Assembly (NCBI GenBank): GCA_964596135.1
Contig: CAZQTF010000052.1
Span: forward strand, 1-18,749
Direction: 5' to 3'
Length of the DNA stretch: 18,749 nt
DNA from: JADJNW01 sp964596135
GTDB taxonomy: Bacteria; Bacteroidota; Bacteroidia; Chitinophagales; Saprospiraceae
The position numbers were made by a program, and so were the translations under genes. Below are positions 1-7,391 of this stretch, in pieces; position 1 is the stretch's first letter; each line of letters opens with the position of its first letter. A model generated the notes under the pieces. The model made no database searches. It saw only the letters and a program-made list of their open reading frames with translations, and had not been told where the DNA came from.

Positions 1-458
1 CGCTAGGAAAAGACCGCCTGGCAGCAGTCGTGGGCGCTTATGATATGTTCCCTGACCAAAACGGCTTGGTGATTGATGCCGGCACCTGCATTACCTTGGA
101 TGTGGTGGGAAAGGAAGGCGTGTTTTTAGGAGGAAATATCACCCCGGGGGTGGAAATGAGACTGAAAGCAATGCACCATTTTACTGCCAAATTACCTTTG
201 GTCAGTATGGGAGAAACGGAAAATGCGCTTGGTTATAGCACCGAATCGGCGATGCGCAACGGCGCCCAGCGAGGCGCTGTCCTTGAAATTCAGGGATTTA
301 TCGAATGGTGCCGAAGCGAATTTGAAGAGATTAACGTTATTTTAACCGGTGGAGACGCCGATTTTTTTGTAAAAAATTTGAAAAGCCAGATATTTGTAAA
401 TCCAAATTTAGTCCTTCAAGGGCTGAATAAAATTTTAAACTATAATGTTGAGCGTTAG
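1..458 (+). CDS. coaX: Type III pantothenate kinase, C-terminal part (5' end outside window)
   Basis: CoaX phosphorylates pantothenate to 4'-phosphopantothenate, the first step of coenzyme A synthesis, in the cytoplasm. The reading frame is open from base 3 and reads LGKDRLAAVVGAYDM, then VIDAGTCITLDVV, a hallmark of the second ASKHA-fold half of type III kinases. Further family segments are GGNITPGVEMRL, AMRNGAQRGAV and VILTGGDADFF. The N-terminal phosphate-binding motif (DxGNT) lies upstream of the window, so this is a partial gene cut by the window edge, not a broken one. An apparent start at base 30 is an internal GTG valine codon. The 3' end overlaps the next gene by 14 bases, which points to one transcript and coupled translation. 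The assignment is firm; only the N-terminus is missing. Confidence 0.93.
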   Translation, partial: LGKDRLAAVVGAYDMFPDQNGLVIDAGTCITLDVVGKEGVFLGGNITPGVEMRLKAMHHFTAKLPLVSMGETENALGYSTESAMRNGAQRGAVLEIQGFIEWCRSEFEEINVILTGGDADFFVKNLKSQIFVNPNLVLQGLNKILNYNVER

Positions 459-1794
459 GAGAAGGATTTTTGCGCTGCTGATGATAGGTTGGTACACAGC
501 TGCACTCACTGCACAGAGTAGCAGCGAGTCCATACGCCCTAAAGGCAATTCCCCCTACTCGCGATTTGGATTGGGCGACCCAGTCGGGCAATACTTCGCT
601 CACGCAGCCGGAATGGGCGGGCTAACTGCAGGTTTTCAGGATCCGTTTCATCTGAATACCCAAAATCCGGCATCGCTGGCATCCTTACAAGCAACGTCCT
701 TCGAAGTCGGTTTTTATGGCAAATTCGCCAATTTGCAGGATAAAAATGCCAAGTCCGACAATATCTGGAGCGGTAACCTGAATTATCTGGCACTTGGTTT
801 CCCTCTGATCAACCCGATCAGCAAAGTACTCGATAAACGCACTTCCCCCTGGAATTTTGGGATGAGCCTTTCCTTGCAACCATACCACACGGTTGCTTAT
901 GATATTCGCGCCGGAGTGGACTATGGTGGAGAAGTAGAACTGACCACCAATACGTTTAAAGGCAACGGTGGCACCTATCGCTTGCAGTGGGGCAATGGAG
1001 TCAAGTACAAAAACTTTTCAGCGGGAATCTCGTTAGGTTATTTGTTTGGAAAAAGTTCAAACAGCCGCAGGATAGAGTTTGACAGCTTAGACCTGGCTTA
1101 TACCACAGAATTTCTTGATGAAATCAGCGTGAGCGGTTTTGTCTGGAATGCCGGTTTGCAATACACCTATGAATTTGGCAAGAAAGACCGTAATCAGGCT
1201 TATTCGCAGCGAATTACCTTTGGTGTTTATGGCAACAATGCCACCGATTTCAACACTACAAGCAGCAGCCTTTACACCAGAAATAACTTTTATACACCTA
1301 CCGATACGCTCATTTACGAGATAGGCGCCAAAAATAAAGGTACCTTGCCCATGCAGATGACGGCGGGACTGGTGTACGAAAGAGTCAATAAATTGAAAAT
1401 CGGTGCAGAGTACAGCATGTCGCAATGGAGCGAATACCAGAACGAAGCCAAACCAGAAACTTTGGCGGATGCCAGCCGTATAGCCGCTGGCGTGGAGTAC
1501 ATTCCCGAATACAACTCTTACGATAGCTTCCTTCGCCGGATGCGGTATCGCGCGGGATTTGCATATGCAAAAGACCCACGAGTGTTAAATAGTGACCAAC
1601 TACAGGAACTGAGCGTCTCAATAGGTATTGGTTTCCCCATTATCATGCCCAGGCAACAAATATCCTTTATCAACCTGAGTATTGAAAGCGGGCAGTTTGG
1701 TTTGCCGGAAGCCATTAAAGAAAACTTTATCCGGATGACCCTCGGATTTACTTTAAACGATAATACATGGTTCTTTAAACGTAAATTTAATTAA
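445..1794 (+). CDS. Secreted outer-membrane beta-barrel protein (function unknown)
   Basis: This 449-residue protein starts with a Sec signal peptide: positive MLSVRRR, a hydrophobic stretch, and likely cleavage near LTA|QSS around residue 23. The rest is rich in alternating polar/aromatic segments with many Gly, Tyr, Phe and Asn residues, such as YLALGFPL, FSAGISLGYLFG and ISFINLSIESGQFG. These are as expected for amphipathic strands of an outer-membrane barrel, loosely like the FadL/porin-type proteins of Bacteroidota. It has no lipobox and no enzymatic motif. The ATG at 445 lies inside the end of coaX (14-base overlap), and the gene ends 2 bp before the next start. The three genes therefore look like one operon with coupled translation. 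The substrate or role cannot be read from the sequence. The call of a barrel is an inference from composition and signal peptide. Confidence 0.8.
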   Translation: MLSVRRRIFALLMIGWYTAALTAQSSSESIRPKGNSPYSRFGLGDPVGQYFAHAAGMGGLTAGFQDPFHLNTQNPASLASLQATSFEVGFYGKFANLQDKNAKSDNIWSGNLNYLALGFPLINPISKVLDKRTSPWNFGMSLSLQPYHTVAYDIRAGVDYGGEVELTTNTFKGNGGTYRLQWGNGVKYKNFSAGISLGYLFGKSSNSRRIEFDSLDLAYTTEFLDEISVSGFVWNAGLQYTYEFGKKDRNQAYSQRITFGVYGNNATDFNTTSSSLYTRNNFYTPTDTLIYEIGAKNKGTLPMQMTAGLVYERVNKLKIGAEYSMSQWSEYQNEAKPETLADASRIAAGVEYIPEYNSYDSFLRRMRYRAGFAYAKDPRVLNSDQLQELSVSIGIGFPIIMPRQQISFINLSIESGQFGLPEAIKENFIRMTLGFTLNDNTWFFKRKFN

Positions 1795-1796
1795 GT

Positions 1797-3206
1797 ATGA
1801 AAATGCTGTTCCGTATTTTTATAGCAACAATGCTAAGTGGTTCGCTGGTAACCGCGATGAACGCCCAGTGCGGCACCTGGAATGACAAGCCCAACAAGGA
1901 AGATCTGGAAGGGGCACATTCCATTTATCGCCAGTATTTGAAAGACAAGACAGTTGCAGATATTGAGCAATTGGACGCTGAAAACTTCAAAATTGCTTTC
2001 GACAACTGGAAAAAGGTGTACGATGCTGCTCCGGCAGCCGATGGACAACGCGCAACACATTATGTGGATGGGCGCACGTTTTACATGGCAATGCACAATA
2101 AAGCTACCGATGCCGCCAAGCAAAAAGAGTACGCCGACACGATCCTCAAGCTCTACGACGAGCAGATACAATGCTACAAAAACGAAGCTTTTCTGCTGGG
2201 ACGTAAAGCGTACGATATGTTCTATTACTTGCCCAGCTATGGCACAACGATGGCGACTTATCAGGAGTTTAAAAAGGCTATTGAAAAAGGAGGCAATGCT
2301 GCTGAGTATATCGTACTCGACCCGATGGGGCAATTGATGACTTATTTGTATCAGCAGAAGCAGATCACCAAAGAAGAAGTGGAAATGATGACCGAAAAAC
2401 TAACCGCAATTGCTGAACATAACGAAAAAAATAATAAGCAGTATGGCGCTTATTACAAGCAAGGGCTGGCAGGTATGGAAAGTCGTCTTGAACCAATTTC
2501 CAGTGAAGTGTTTGATTGCGAATACTTTAAGAAAAAACTTTTACCTTCATTTGAAGAACATCCCGACGACATCGAGGTGGTAAAATATGTTTACACCAAG
2601 CTTCGTCAGCAAGGTTGCGACTCTACAGATATAGCACTGGGAGCACTCCGCGCCAAATACGAAATGCTGGCTGCTGAAATTAATGCAAAACTGGAAGCAG
2701 AGCTTCGACAAAACAATCCTGGCTACGACGCGGCTCAGCTGCAGCAGGAAGGCAAGTATGCAGAGGCAGTGGCACGCTACAAAGAAGCCATCGAGAAAGA
2801 AACGGATAACGACAAAAAAGCACAATTTTATTACGGGATTGCCTATATCCAAACCTGGCAGTTCGGTCAATACAGCTCTGCGCGTGAAAATGCCCGCAAA
2901 GCAGCCAGCCTGAAATCGGGGTGGGGTAAGCCTTATATCCTGATCGGCGATATGTATGCCCGCACCAGCCGCGACTGTGGCGACGACTGGAATCAACGTC
3001 TGGCAATTCTGGCAGCTATTGAAAAATATGCCTACGCCAAATCTATTGACAGCGACGTAGCAGGCGATGCCAACGAACGCATCGGCAGATATGCGGATGC
3101 AAAACCTGACCGCTCGGAAGGACACATGCGTGGTATTCAGCCGGGAGCTACAGCGAAAGTTGATTGCTGGATTGCTGAAACGGTACGCGTGAGCTTCAAA
3201 AACTAA
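1797..3206 (+). CDS. Secreted TPR-repeat protein (Bacteroidota-type)
   Basis: This 469-residue protein has a Sec signal peptide (MKMLFRIF… with probable cleavage near MNA|QCG, about residue 24), so it should be periplasmic. The body is almost wholly alpha-helical. TPR-like helices are clearest around residues 320-385, at KYAEAVARYKEAIEKE and the following segment ending GWGKPYILIGDMYA. An early conserved block reads NWKKVYDAAPAADGQR. The Cys in CDWN-like and VDCWIAE segments may form disulfides. The gene starts 2 bp after the barrel gene's stop (TAAGTATG), so it is very probably co-translated with it. It may scaffold an envelope complex with that barrel; this is an inference. It is a paralogue of the lipoprotein at 3528-4961, sharing the WKKVY…APAADG block and the GW/NWG-PYILIG block. 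An alternative start two codons downstream (1803) would shorten it trivially. Confidence 0.82.
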   Translation: MKMLFRIFIATMLSGSLVTAMNAQCGTWNDKPNKEDLEGAHSIYRQYLKDKTVADIEQLDAENFKIAFDNWKKVYDAAPAADGQRATHYVDGRTFYMAMHNKATDAAKQKEYADTILKLYDEQIQCYKNEAFLLGRKAYDMFYYLPSYGTTMATYQEFKKAIEKGGNAAEYIVLDPMGQLMTYLYQQKQITKEEVEMMTEKLTAIAEHNEKNNKQYGAYYKQGLAGMESRLEPISSEVFDCEYFKKKLLPSFEEHPDDIEVVKYVYTKLRQQGCDSTDIALGALRAKYEMLAAEINAKLEAELRQNNPGYDAAQLQQEGKYAEAVARYKEAIEKETDNDKKAQFYYGIAYIQTWQFGQYSSARENARKAASLKSGWGKPYILIGDMYARTSRDCGDDWNQRLAILAAIEKYAYAKSIDSDVAGDANERIGRYADAKPDRSEGHMRGIQPGATAKVDCWIAETVRVSFKN

Positions 3207-3241
3207 AAACTTGGACAGTCTTTTGCGAATGGTTATTGTTT

Positions 3242-3348
3242 TTATAGTACTTTGACGAACCTTTTTGTCAAAACCAACCTGTTTAAAATGCTCATTATCA
3301 AATTTTTATTATGCAGAAAGCAATGAGCAGTAGCAAAAAGTACTATAA
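3242..3348. repeat. Nested inverted-repeat element (12-bp arms enclosing 8-bp arms)
   Basis: The arm TATAGTACTTT at 3243-3253 is exactly complementary to AAAGTACTATA at 3337-3347, and one more T-A pair at 3242/3348 makes 12 bp. Inside it, TGCTCATT (3289-3296) pairs with AATGAGCA (3322-3329). A competing small hairpin, TTTGAC (3251-3256) with GTCAAA (3267-3272), shares bases with the left outer arm, so the two folds exclude each other. This could be a structured RNA, a small MITE-like insertion, or a leader that regulates the gene at 3528. No target-site duplication is visible next to the arms. Confidence 0.5.
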
Positions 3349-3407
3349 TAATTGAAGCATAGGCAATTGACAATTTCAAAAAATAATCTTCACGCTGTTT
3401 ACTCATC

Positions 3408-3445
3408 AGAAGCTTCGCTCCGACCGGGGGCGAGGCTTCTTGAGT
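3408..3445 (+). terminator. Probable intrinsic terminator hairpin after the coaX operon
   Basis: A 14-bp stem is formed by 3408-3421 and 3427-3440, with two G-T wobbles and a 5-nt loop. It is GC-rich near the loop and followed by TGAGTTTTG. The T-tract is interrupted, so termination strength is uncertain. It lies about 200 bp past the TPR gene stop and about 90 bp before the next start, so it could end either the operon transcript or a small RNA started inside the intergenic region. Confidence 0.5.
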
Positions 3446-3471
3446 TTTGTAAAATGCGCCTTTTTTATTTT

Positions 3472-3501
3472 TTTGCAACGAATAGTTGAAGCATTTTTTT
3501 G
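3472..3501 (+). promoter_or_regulatory. Weak Bacteroidota-type promoter candidate for the lipoprotein gene
   Basis: TTTG at 3472-3475 is followed after 18 bases by TTTTTTTG at 3494-3501, matching seven of the eight positions of the TAnnTTTG pattern. The start codon is 27 bases downstream. The low complexity of this T-rich stretch makes chance matches likely. Confidence 0.33.
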
Positions 3502-3527
3502 CGAACTTTATCAAAAATTATAAAATT

Positions 3528-4961
3528 ATGATTGCCAGAACATTGCTCTTTCTTATTGCTGTTGTTTTTGCTATCAGTGGTTGTACCCCCAAAGTAGCTC
3601 CGCCGCCCGCCGAGACCAAACCAGCCGAAAAACCGGCAGACATTCCGATTGAAGAAGGTTTAAGCGCTTGCGCCAAATTCTCGGACGCGCCTTATCCCGA
3701 TCAAACGCTGGAGGACTATGTGCTGTACCGCGATTTTCTGAAAGCCAATGACTGGGAAACCGCTTTTTCCTACTGGAAAAAAGTGTACGCCGTAGCGCCC
3801 GCCGCCGATGGCAAACGCACCACCGTGTTTGACGATGGCATTCGTTTCTATGAATATTTCATGACTCAGACACCGGATTCTAACCTCATCAATCGCTATA
3901 TTGATACGGTTTTTATGTTTTACGATGAGATGGAGCGCTGCTATCCCGAAGGTATGTATGCTTCAGCGCGTAAGGCATTCGATTTGTATTACAAATATCC
4001 GAATCGCGCTTCCAGACTCGATGTTTATAACCTGTTCAGGCAAACGATTGATAAAGAAGGCATTAAAACGCCCGATTTTATACTCAATCCTTTCACGGCA
4101 TTGCTGGTGGATTTGTATTTTGAAAATCAAATCAGTATGACCGAAGCTCAGAAATACCAGCAAATCGTGCGGGATGCACTGGCAAACGGGCTGGCAACCT
4201 GCAAAGACAAGGAATGTGAGCGCTGGCGTATTGTGGAACAATACGTTCCGTCGCGGCTGGAAGCATTTGAAACCGTAAGAGGGTTTTACGATTGTGCACA
4301 TTATAAGGCTAAATATTACCAGGATTTTCTGGATAATCCCGGCGATTGTGATGTCATTCGCGAAGTCTATACCTGGCTTCGTTGGGGAGGCTGCGATGAA
4401 ATGGATGCTCAGTTCAAGGAATTGGTCGAGGTGGGTAATGAAAATTGCCGGACAAGCGGGACAGGGACGGTGACAGTTGCCAATGAGTGTTTGCAAAACA
4501 ATGATTATAACTGCGCAATCGAAAACTTCGAAAAAGCGGCCAGCGAAGAAAAAGACGCTGAGAAAAAAGGCAAATACTTACTTCTGGTATCCAAAATTTA
4601 TTATGCCCACCTGAAAAATTTCTCTCGTGCGCGACAGTACGCGTTGCGGGCTGCCGAGGCAAACCCCAATTGGGGAGAACCGTATATTTTGATTGGTCGT
4701 TTGTACGCTTCGAGCGGACCTTTGTGCGGACCGGGGCGCGGCTGGGATAGTCAGGTCGTTGTATGGCCTGCCATTGATATGTGGAACAAGGCAAAGCGGG
4801 TAGATCCAGGCGCAGCAGCCGAAGCCAACAAGTGGATCGGCCGTTATGCTCAGTACATGCCAACAGTGGAAGATATTTTCCAGCGCAACCTGAAAGAAGG
4901 CGATTCTTTTTATGTAGGCTGCTGGATACAGGAAAGTACCACGATCCGGGCGGCTCGGTAA
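3528..4961 (+). CDS. TPR-like lipoprotein, paralogue of the upstream secreted TPR protein
   Basis: The 477-residue protein begins at the ATG at 3528. An upstream ATG at 3486 in the same frame would put 14 polar residues before the signal peptide and is unlikely. The start gives MIARTLLF…, a hydrophobic core and a lipobox AISGC with Cys19, followed by a Pro/Ala/Lys-rich linker (residues 20-38), so it should be a membrane-anchored lipoprotein facing the periplasm. The body is helical with TPR-like segments near residues 330-400 (NNDYNCAIENFEKAASEE and the helices after it). It shares a YWKKVYAVAPAADGKR block and an NWGEPYILIGRLYA block with the protein at 1797-3206. Many Cys pairs (for example LCGPG, CDEMD, VGCWIQE) may be disulfide-bonded. 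It appears to be a separate transcription unit from the coaX operon. Its function is unknown. Confidence 0.82.
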   Translation: MIARTLLFLIAVVFAISGCTPKVAPPPAETKPAEKPADIPIEEGLSACAKFSDAPYPDQTLEDYVLYRDFLKANDWETAFSYWKKVYAVAPAADGKRTTVFDDGIRFYEYFMTQTPDSNLINRYIDTVFMFYDEMERCYPEGMYASARKAFDLYYKYPNRASRLDVYNLFRQTIDKEGIKTPDFILNPFTALLVDLYFENQISMTEAQKYQQIVRDALANGLATCKDKECERWRIVEQYVPSRLEAFETVRGFYDCAHYKAKYYQDFLDNPGDCDVIREVYTWLRWGGCDEMDAQFKELVEVGNENCRTSGTGTVTVANECLQNNDYNCAIENFEKAASEEKDAEKKGKYLLLVSKIYYAHLKNFSRARQYALRAAEANPNWGEPYILIGRLYASSGPLCGPGRGWDSQVVVWPAIDMWNKAKRVDPGAAAEANKWIGRYAQYMPTVEDIFQRNLKEGDSFYVGCWIQESTTIRAAR

Positions 4962-5232
4962 GAGTGGCGTTTTGGCTTAAAGGTTCAAAGTTCATTGGCT
5001 CGGAGGCATTTTCTGATTTTTTCAGGCGAATGAATTTTGAATCTTTAAGACCAATGACGAGACCAGAAGTCGGAAATACGATTATTCAAATCTTTGATAA
5101 ACAAGGAATCCATTGGAGTCACTCTTTTCCATCGGGTTGATTACTCCAACTCCATTGGGTAAGAATAATTTAAAGCATAAAATTTGATAATTAAATCTTT
5201 GGGATAGATTTTAGGTTTTAAATACGCTTTAA
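4962..5232. other. Intergenic region between convergent genes, no clear gene
   Basis: This 271-bp A/T-rich stretch separates the TPR lipoprotein from the convergent upp gene. A 36-codon frame at 5031-5140 has no recognisable features. Three imperfect copies of TCCATTGG occur at 5109, 5128 and 5151. I see no strong terminator hairpin; a weak, bulged AATTTAAAGC/GCTTTAATT pairing spans 5167-5234. Confidence 0.5.
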
Positions 5233-5883
5233 TTACTCCTGTAATTTCGAGCCATAGCTCAAATCGCCGGCATCGCCCAAACCAGGCACAATAAAGGATT
5301 TTGCCGTCAGTTCTTCGTCCAGTGCGCCCATCCAGATAGATGCTTCTGGAAACAAGCGGCGGATATAATCCAGCCCATAGCCAGAGGCAATCGCTGTGAC
5401 AAAATGCAGCGCACGCGGCTTGCCGTATTCTTGCAAAGCCTGTACCGCCAATGCCATAGACGAACCCGTTGCCAGCATAGGGTCGGTGATGATCAGCACA
5501 CTATCTTCAATGAGGGGGCAGGATACATATTCCACGTGGATTTCAAAAGTACCGTCCTTGTGGTGTTTGCGATAAGCAGACACAAAAGCATTTTCGGCAG
5601 TGTCGAAATAATTGAGCAAACCCTGATGCAGGGGAAGCCCCGCTCGCAGGATCGTTGCCAGCACAATCGGCTGATTGGGAACTTGGGTTTTGGCAACGCC
5701 GAGCGATGTTTCTACATCTATTTCCCTGTAAGTCAATGTTTTACTAATTTCATATGCCATCACTTCGCCCAATCGCTCCATATTACGCCGAAAACGCATC
5801 CGGTCCTTTTGGATCTGAACGTCTCGCATCTCTGCGATAAAGCGATTGGCGATAGAATTCTGTTCGCTTAAATTAAAAATCAT
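5233..5883 (-). CDS. upp: Uracil phosphoribosyltransferase
   Basis: Upp converts uracil and PRPP to UMP and pyrophosphate, salvaging uracil in the cytoplasm. The 216-residue length fits the family (about 205-220). The type I PRTase PRPP loop is at residues 132-142 (ITDPMLATGSS). The uracil-recognition flap near the C-terminus reads IVPGLGDAGDLSYG (residues 198-211). ILRAGLPLHQGLL (residues 78-90) matches the conserved active-site segment of UPRTs. The start is the ATG at 5883, and no Shine-Dalgarno is visible. A weak promoter candidate lies just upstream. The gene stands alone: it is convergent with the lipoprotein gene and 67 bp downstream of the deacetylase-like gene on the same strand, with which it could also be co-transcribed. 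No permease or pyrR lies nearby. Confidence 0.96.
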   Translation of the reverse strand: MIFNLSEQNSIANRFIAEMRDVQIQKDRMRFRRNMERLGEVMAYEISKTLTYREIDVETSLGVAKTQVPNQPIVLATILRAGLPLHQGLLNYFDTAENAFVSAYRKHHKDGTFEIHVEYVSCPLIEDSVLIITDPMLATGSSMALAVQALQEYGKPRALHFVTAIASGYGLDYIRRLFPEASIWMGALDEELTAKSFIVPGLGDAGDLSYGSKLQE

Positions 5884-5905
5884 GAATATTACTGCTTTTC
5901 TGCGC

Positions 5906-5935
5906 TAAAAATAGAAAAAACCAATGACTTTGAAA
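5906..5935 (-). promoter_or_regulatory. Promoter candidate for upp
   Basis: On the minus strand, TTTC (5932-5935) and TATTTTTA (5906-5913) are 18 bases apart. The second matches seven of the eight positions of TAnnTTTG. The start codon is 22 bases downstream. The match is modest, so confidence is low. Confidence 0.33.
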
Positions 5936-5950
5936 GTTTTTGTGATGTTT

Positions 5951-7267
5951 TCATTCGCAGATTGCCAATTGTAAGATGGATTCATATACCTGGCGCCAGG
6001 ATTCCCAATCACCTACATAGGAAAAAGAACTATTGTGCCAAATCGTTGAAAATGTACCCCCTACACTTTTAGTAGATGCTATGAGTTGTTGCACTTTTTC
6101 TATTGCAGCCTGGGGCGAAAGTTGTAGATAATGCTTTAGTGTGACATCCATCGCCTGAAACGGGTGGATCATCAGAGCGGTGGCTTGTTCTTGTTCCAGG
6201 TCGTACCACGGATAAGGCGAGGCAATGCCTGCCCGAAAGCCTGTTTCGGCGGCAAAGCCCATCGTGTAATCGGAGGTGATACCGGCTGCTAATAAATCGC
6301 GGTAGGTTTGCGGAAAATGCAGGAGCAGAAAATGCTGCCGGCTGCGTATCACCGGATCATTGGTAATGTCTTTCAGGCGTTGTACTTCCCGGCGAATTTG
6401 CTGCGGCTTGCCGTTGGACTGGTAGGAAGGATGAATACCTACCGGATACTGGCGGTGCAGTTGCTGAATGAGTCGCTGTAACGCCGGTCGCCGGTGTGAA
6501 ATGTTTTTGTCGAAAGCGCTGTGATCGCCAAGCAGAAAAAAATAGATGGGCTGCAATTGATAGCGTTGATGCAATGTTTCGAGGTATGGAAAGGTGAAAA
6601 AAGGGTCTTCGGCTTGTTTGAAAAGGACTTGCCATCGGCGTGTGAGATCGGCAATGTTGCCCGTGGTGAGTTCTTTTACACTGGCGGCGATGTTGCGTTG
6701 CCAGCCTTTGTATTGGTATGCCCAAGCCATATCCACATCGTAGGTTGGCTGAAAACGGTATGTTAATTTGGGAAATTGAATGAGCGGAAAGCGCTGTTCC
6801 AACAAGGCTCTTAAGCGACAAGCCCATTGATTTACAAGTGGTTGTTGCAAAAATCCTTCCCGGAAAGCCAGGCTCATCCTTTCCGGAAAACGATGGTGGA
6901 TATCTTGCTGGTAAGGCAAATATTCCTCGTAGCGAGAAGTGAGGTAAAACACCAAAGCCGGCAAGTCGAAAGGAAAATCAGATGAGGGTACATCCTGCTC
7001 AAAAAAAGCAGGCAGGTGTTCCATCATAAATTTCTTTATGGGCTGGGGTCGGATATCCGACTCAACCAACAAATTTCCAATGGGAATAAAAACTTCAAGC
7101 TCGCATTCACGTTGCTTACTATAGTTGATCTTGCAACTATCGGCACGACGGTAGGTTTCTACGTCTGCCACAAGATCGAAGTCAATTTTGAGTACATAGC
7201 GCAGGAGCACTTCCCAGGCATATTGTACGCGCGGCGTGATCCTTGGTGTATAAACAATCAGGCGCAT
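5951..7267 (-). CDS. Polysaccharide deacetylase-like protein with DUF7033-type N-terminus
   Basis: This 438-residue protein begins MRLIVYTPRITPRVQYAWEV, the usual opening of the Bacteroidota proteins annotated as DUF7033 plus polysaccharide deacetylase. The N-terminal part (about 1-160) includes KINYS, LVFYLTSRYEEYL and LVNQWACRL. A NodB-like half follows, with PTYDVDMAW (Asp177, Asp179), GIHPSYQSN (His279), SRQHFLLLHFPQTY, DYTMGFA and FRAGIASPYPWYDLE, then HPFQAMDVTL (His368, Asp373). The canonical NodB TFDDG and HSxxH signatures are altered, as I recall for this family, so the exact reaction is unproven. It lacks a signal peptide, so it is probably cytoplasmic. I chose the ATG at 7267; a TTG ten codons upstream would extend it. 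It may modify envelope or capsule precursors (inference). Confidence 0.82.
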   Translation of the reverse strand: MRLIVYTPRITPRVQYAWEVLLRYVLKIDFDLVADVETYRRADSCKINYSKQRECELEVFIPIGNLLVESDIRPQPIKKFMMEHLPAFFEQDVPSSDFPFDLPALVFYLTSRYEEYLPYQQDIHHRFPERMSLAFREGFLQQPLVNQWACRLRALLEQRFPLIQFPKLTYRFQPTYDVDMAWAYQYKGWQRNIAASVKELTTGNIADLTRRWQVLFKQAEDPFFTFPYLETLHQRYQLQPIYFFLLGDHSAFDKNISHRRPALQRLIQQLHRQYPVGIHPSYQSNGKPQQIRREVQRLKDITNDPVIRSRQHFLLLHFPQTYRDLLAAGITSDYTMGFAAETGFRAGIASPYPWYDLEQEQATALMIHPFQAMDVTLKHYLQLSPQAAIEKVQQLIASTKSVGGTFSTIWHNSSFSYVGDWESWRQVYESILQLAICE

Positions 7268-7370
7268 ATGCAGTGCATTTGACAAAACCGAAGGCAAGGA
7301 TGAAGAAATTTGGTAAAACTATAATTTATCACATTTATTTTTTAAATTTAGGTTAGTAAAACCATTTTTT

Positions 7371-7382
7371 GTTACGCGTAAC
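7371..7382. promoter_or_regulatory. Perfect 12-bp palindrome in the divergent promoter region
   Basis: GTTACGCGTAAC is identical to its reverse complement. It lies 9 bases before the ATG at 7392, in the 124-bp region between two divergent genes. The position and symmetry suit binding by a dimeric regulator. No matching regulator gene lies in the window, and the site could also be a chance palindrome. Confidence 0.4.
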
Positions 7383-7391
7383 TGATGAAAC

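Larger units (their letters stand above)
3207..3527 (+). other. 321-bp intergenic region with inverted repeats and a terminator-like hairpin
   Basis: No convincing coding sequence lies here. The region holds a long-range 12-bp inverted repeat (3242-3253 / 3337-3348), a nested 8-bp repeat (3289-3296 / 3322-3329), a competing 6-bp hairpin (3251-3256 / 3267-3272), a 14-bp GC-rich hairpin (3408-3440), and a T-rich promoter-like stretch before the next gene (3472-3501). It separates two paralogous TPR genes. A minus-strand frame with a TTG start crosses the hairpin and is not credited as a gene. Confidence 0.7.

Noticed and set aside
3242..3514. Minus-strand 90-codon frame in the 321-bp intergenic region, with a hydrophobic segment in its last part (from the ATG at 3406)
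   Set aside because: The long form starts at TTG. The short form starts 2 bases after a strong stem, and the frame passes through repeat arms. No promoter was found, and the composition is random-like.
5031..5140. Short plus-strand frame MNFESLRPMTRPEV…
   Set aside because: It is only 36 codons with no recognisable domain. It is the tail of an out-of-frame reading of the lipoprotein gene.
5109..5160. Three imperfect copies of TCCATTGG spaced 19 and 23 bases apart
   Set aside because: They are short and imperfect, and lie between two convergent gene ends where operators are not expected. They could be chance.
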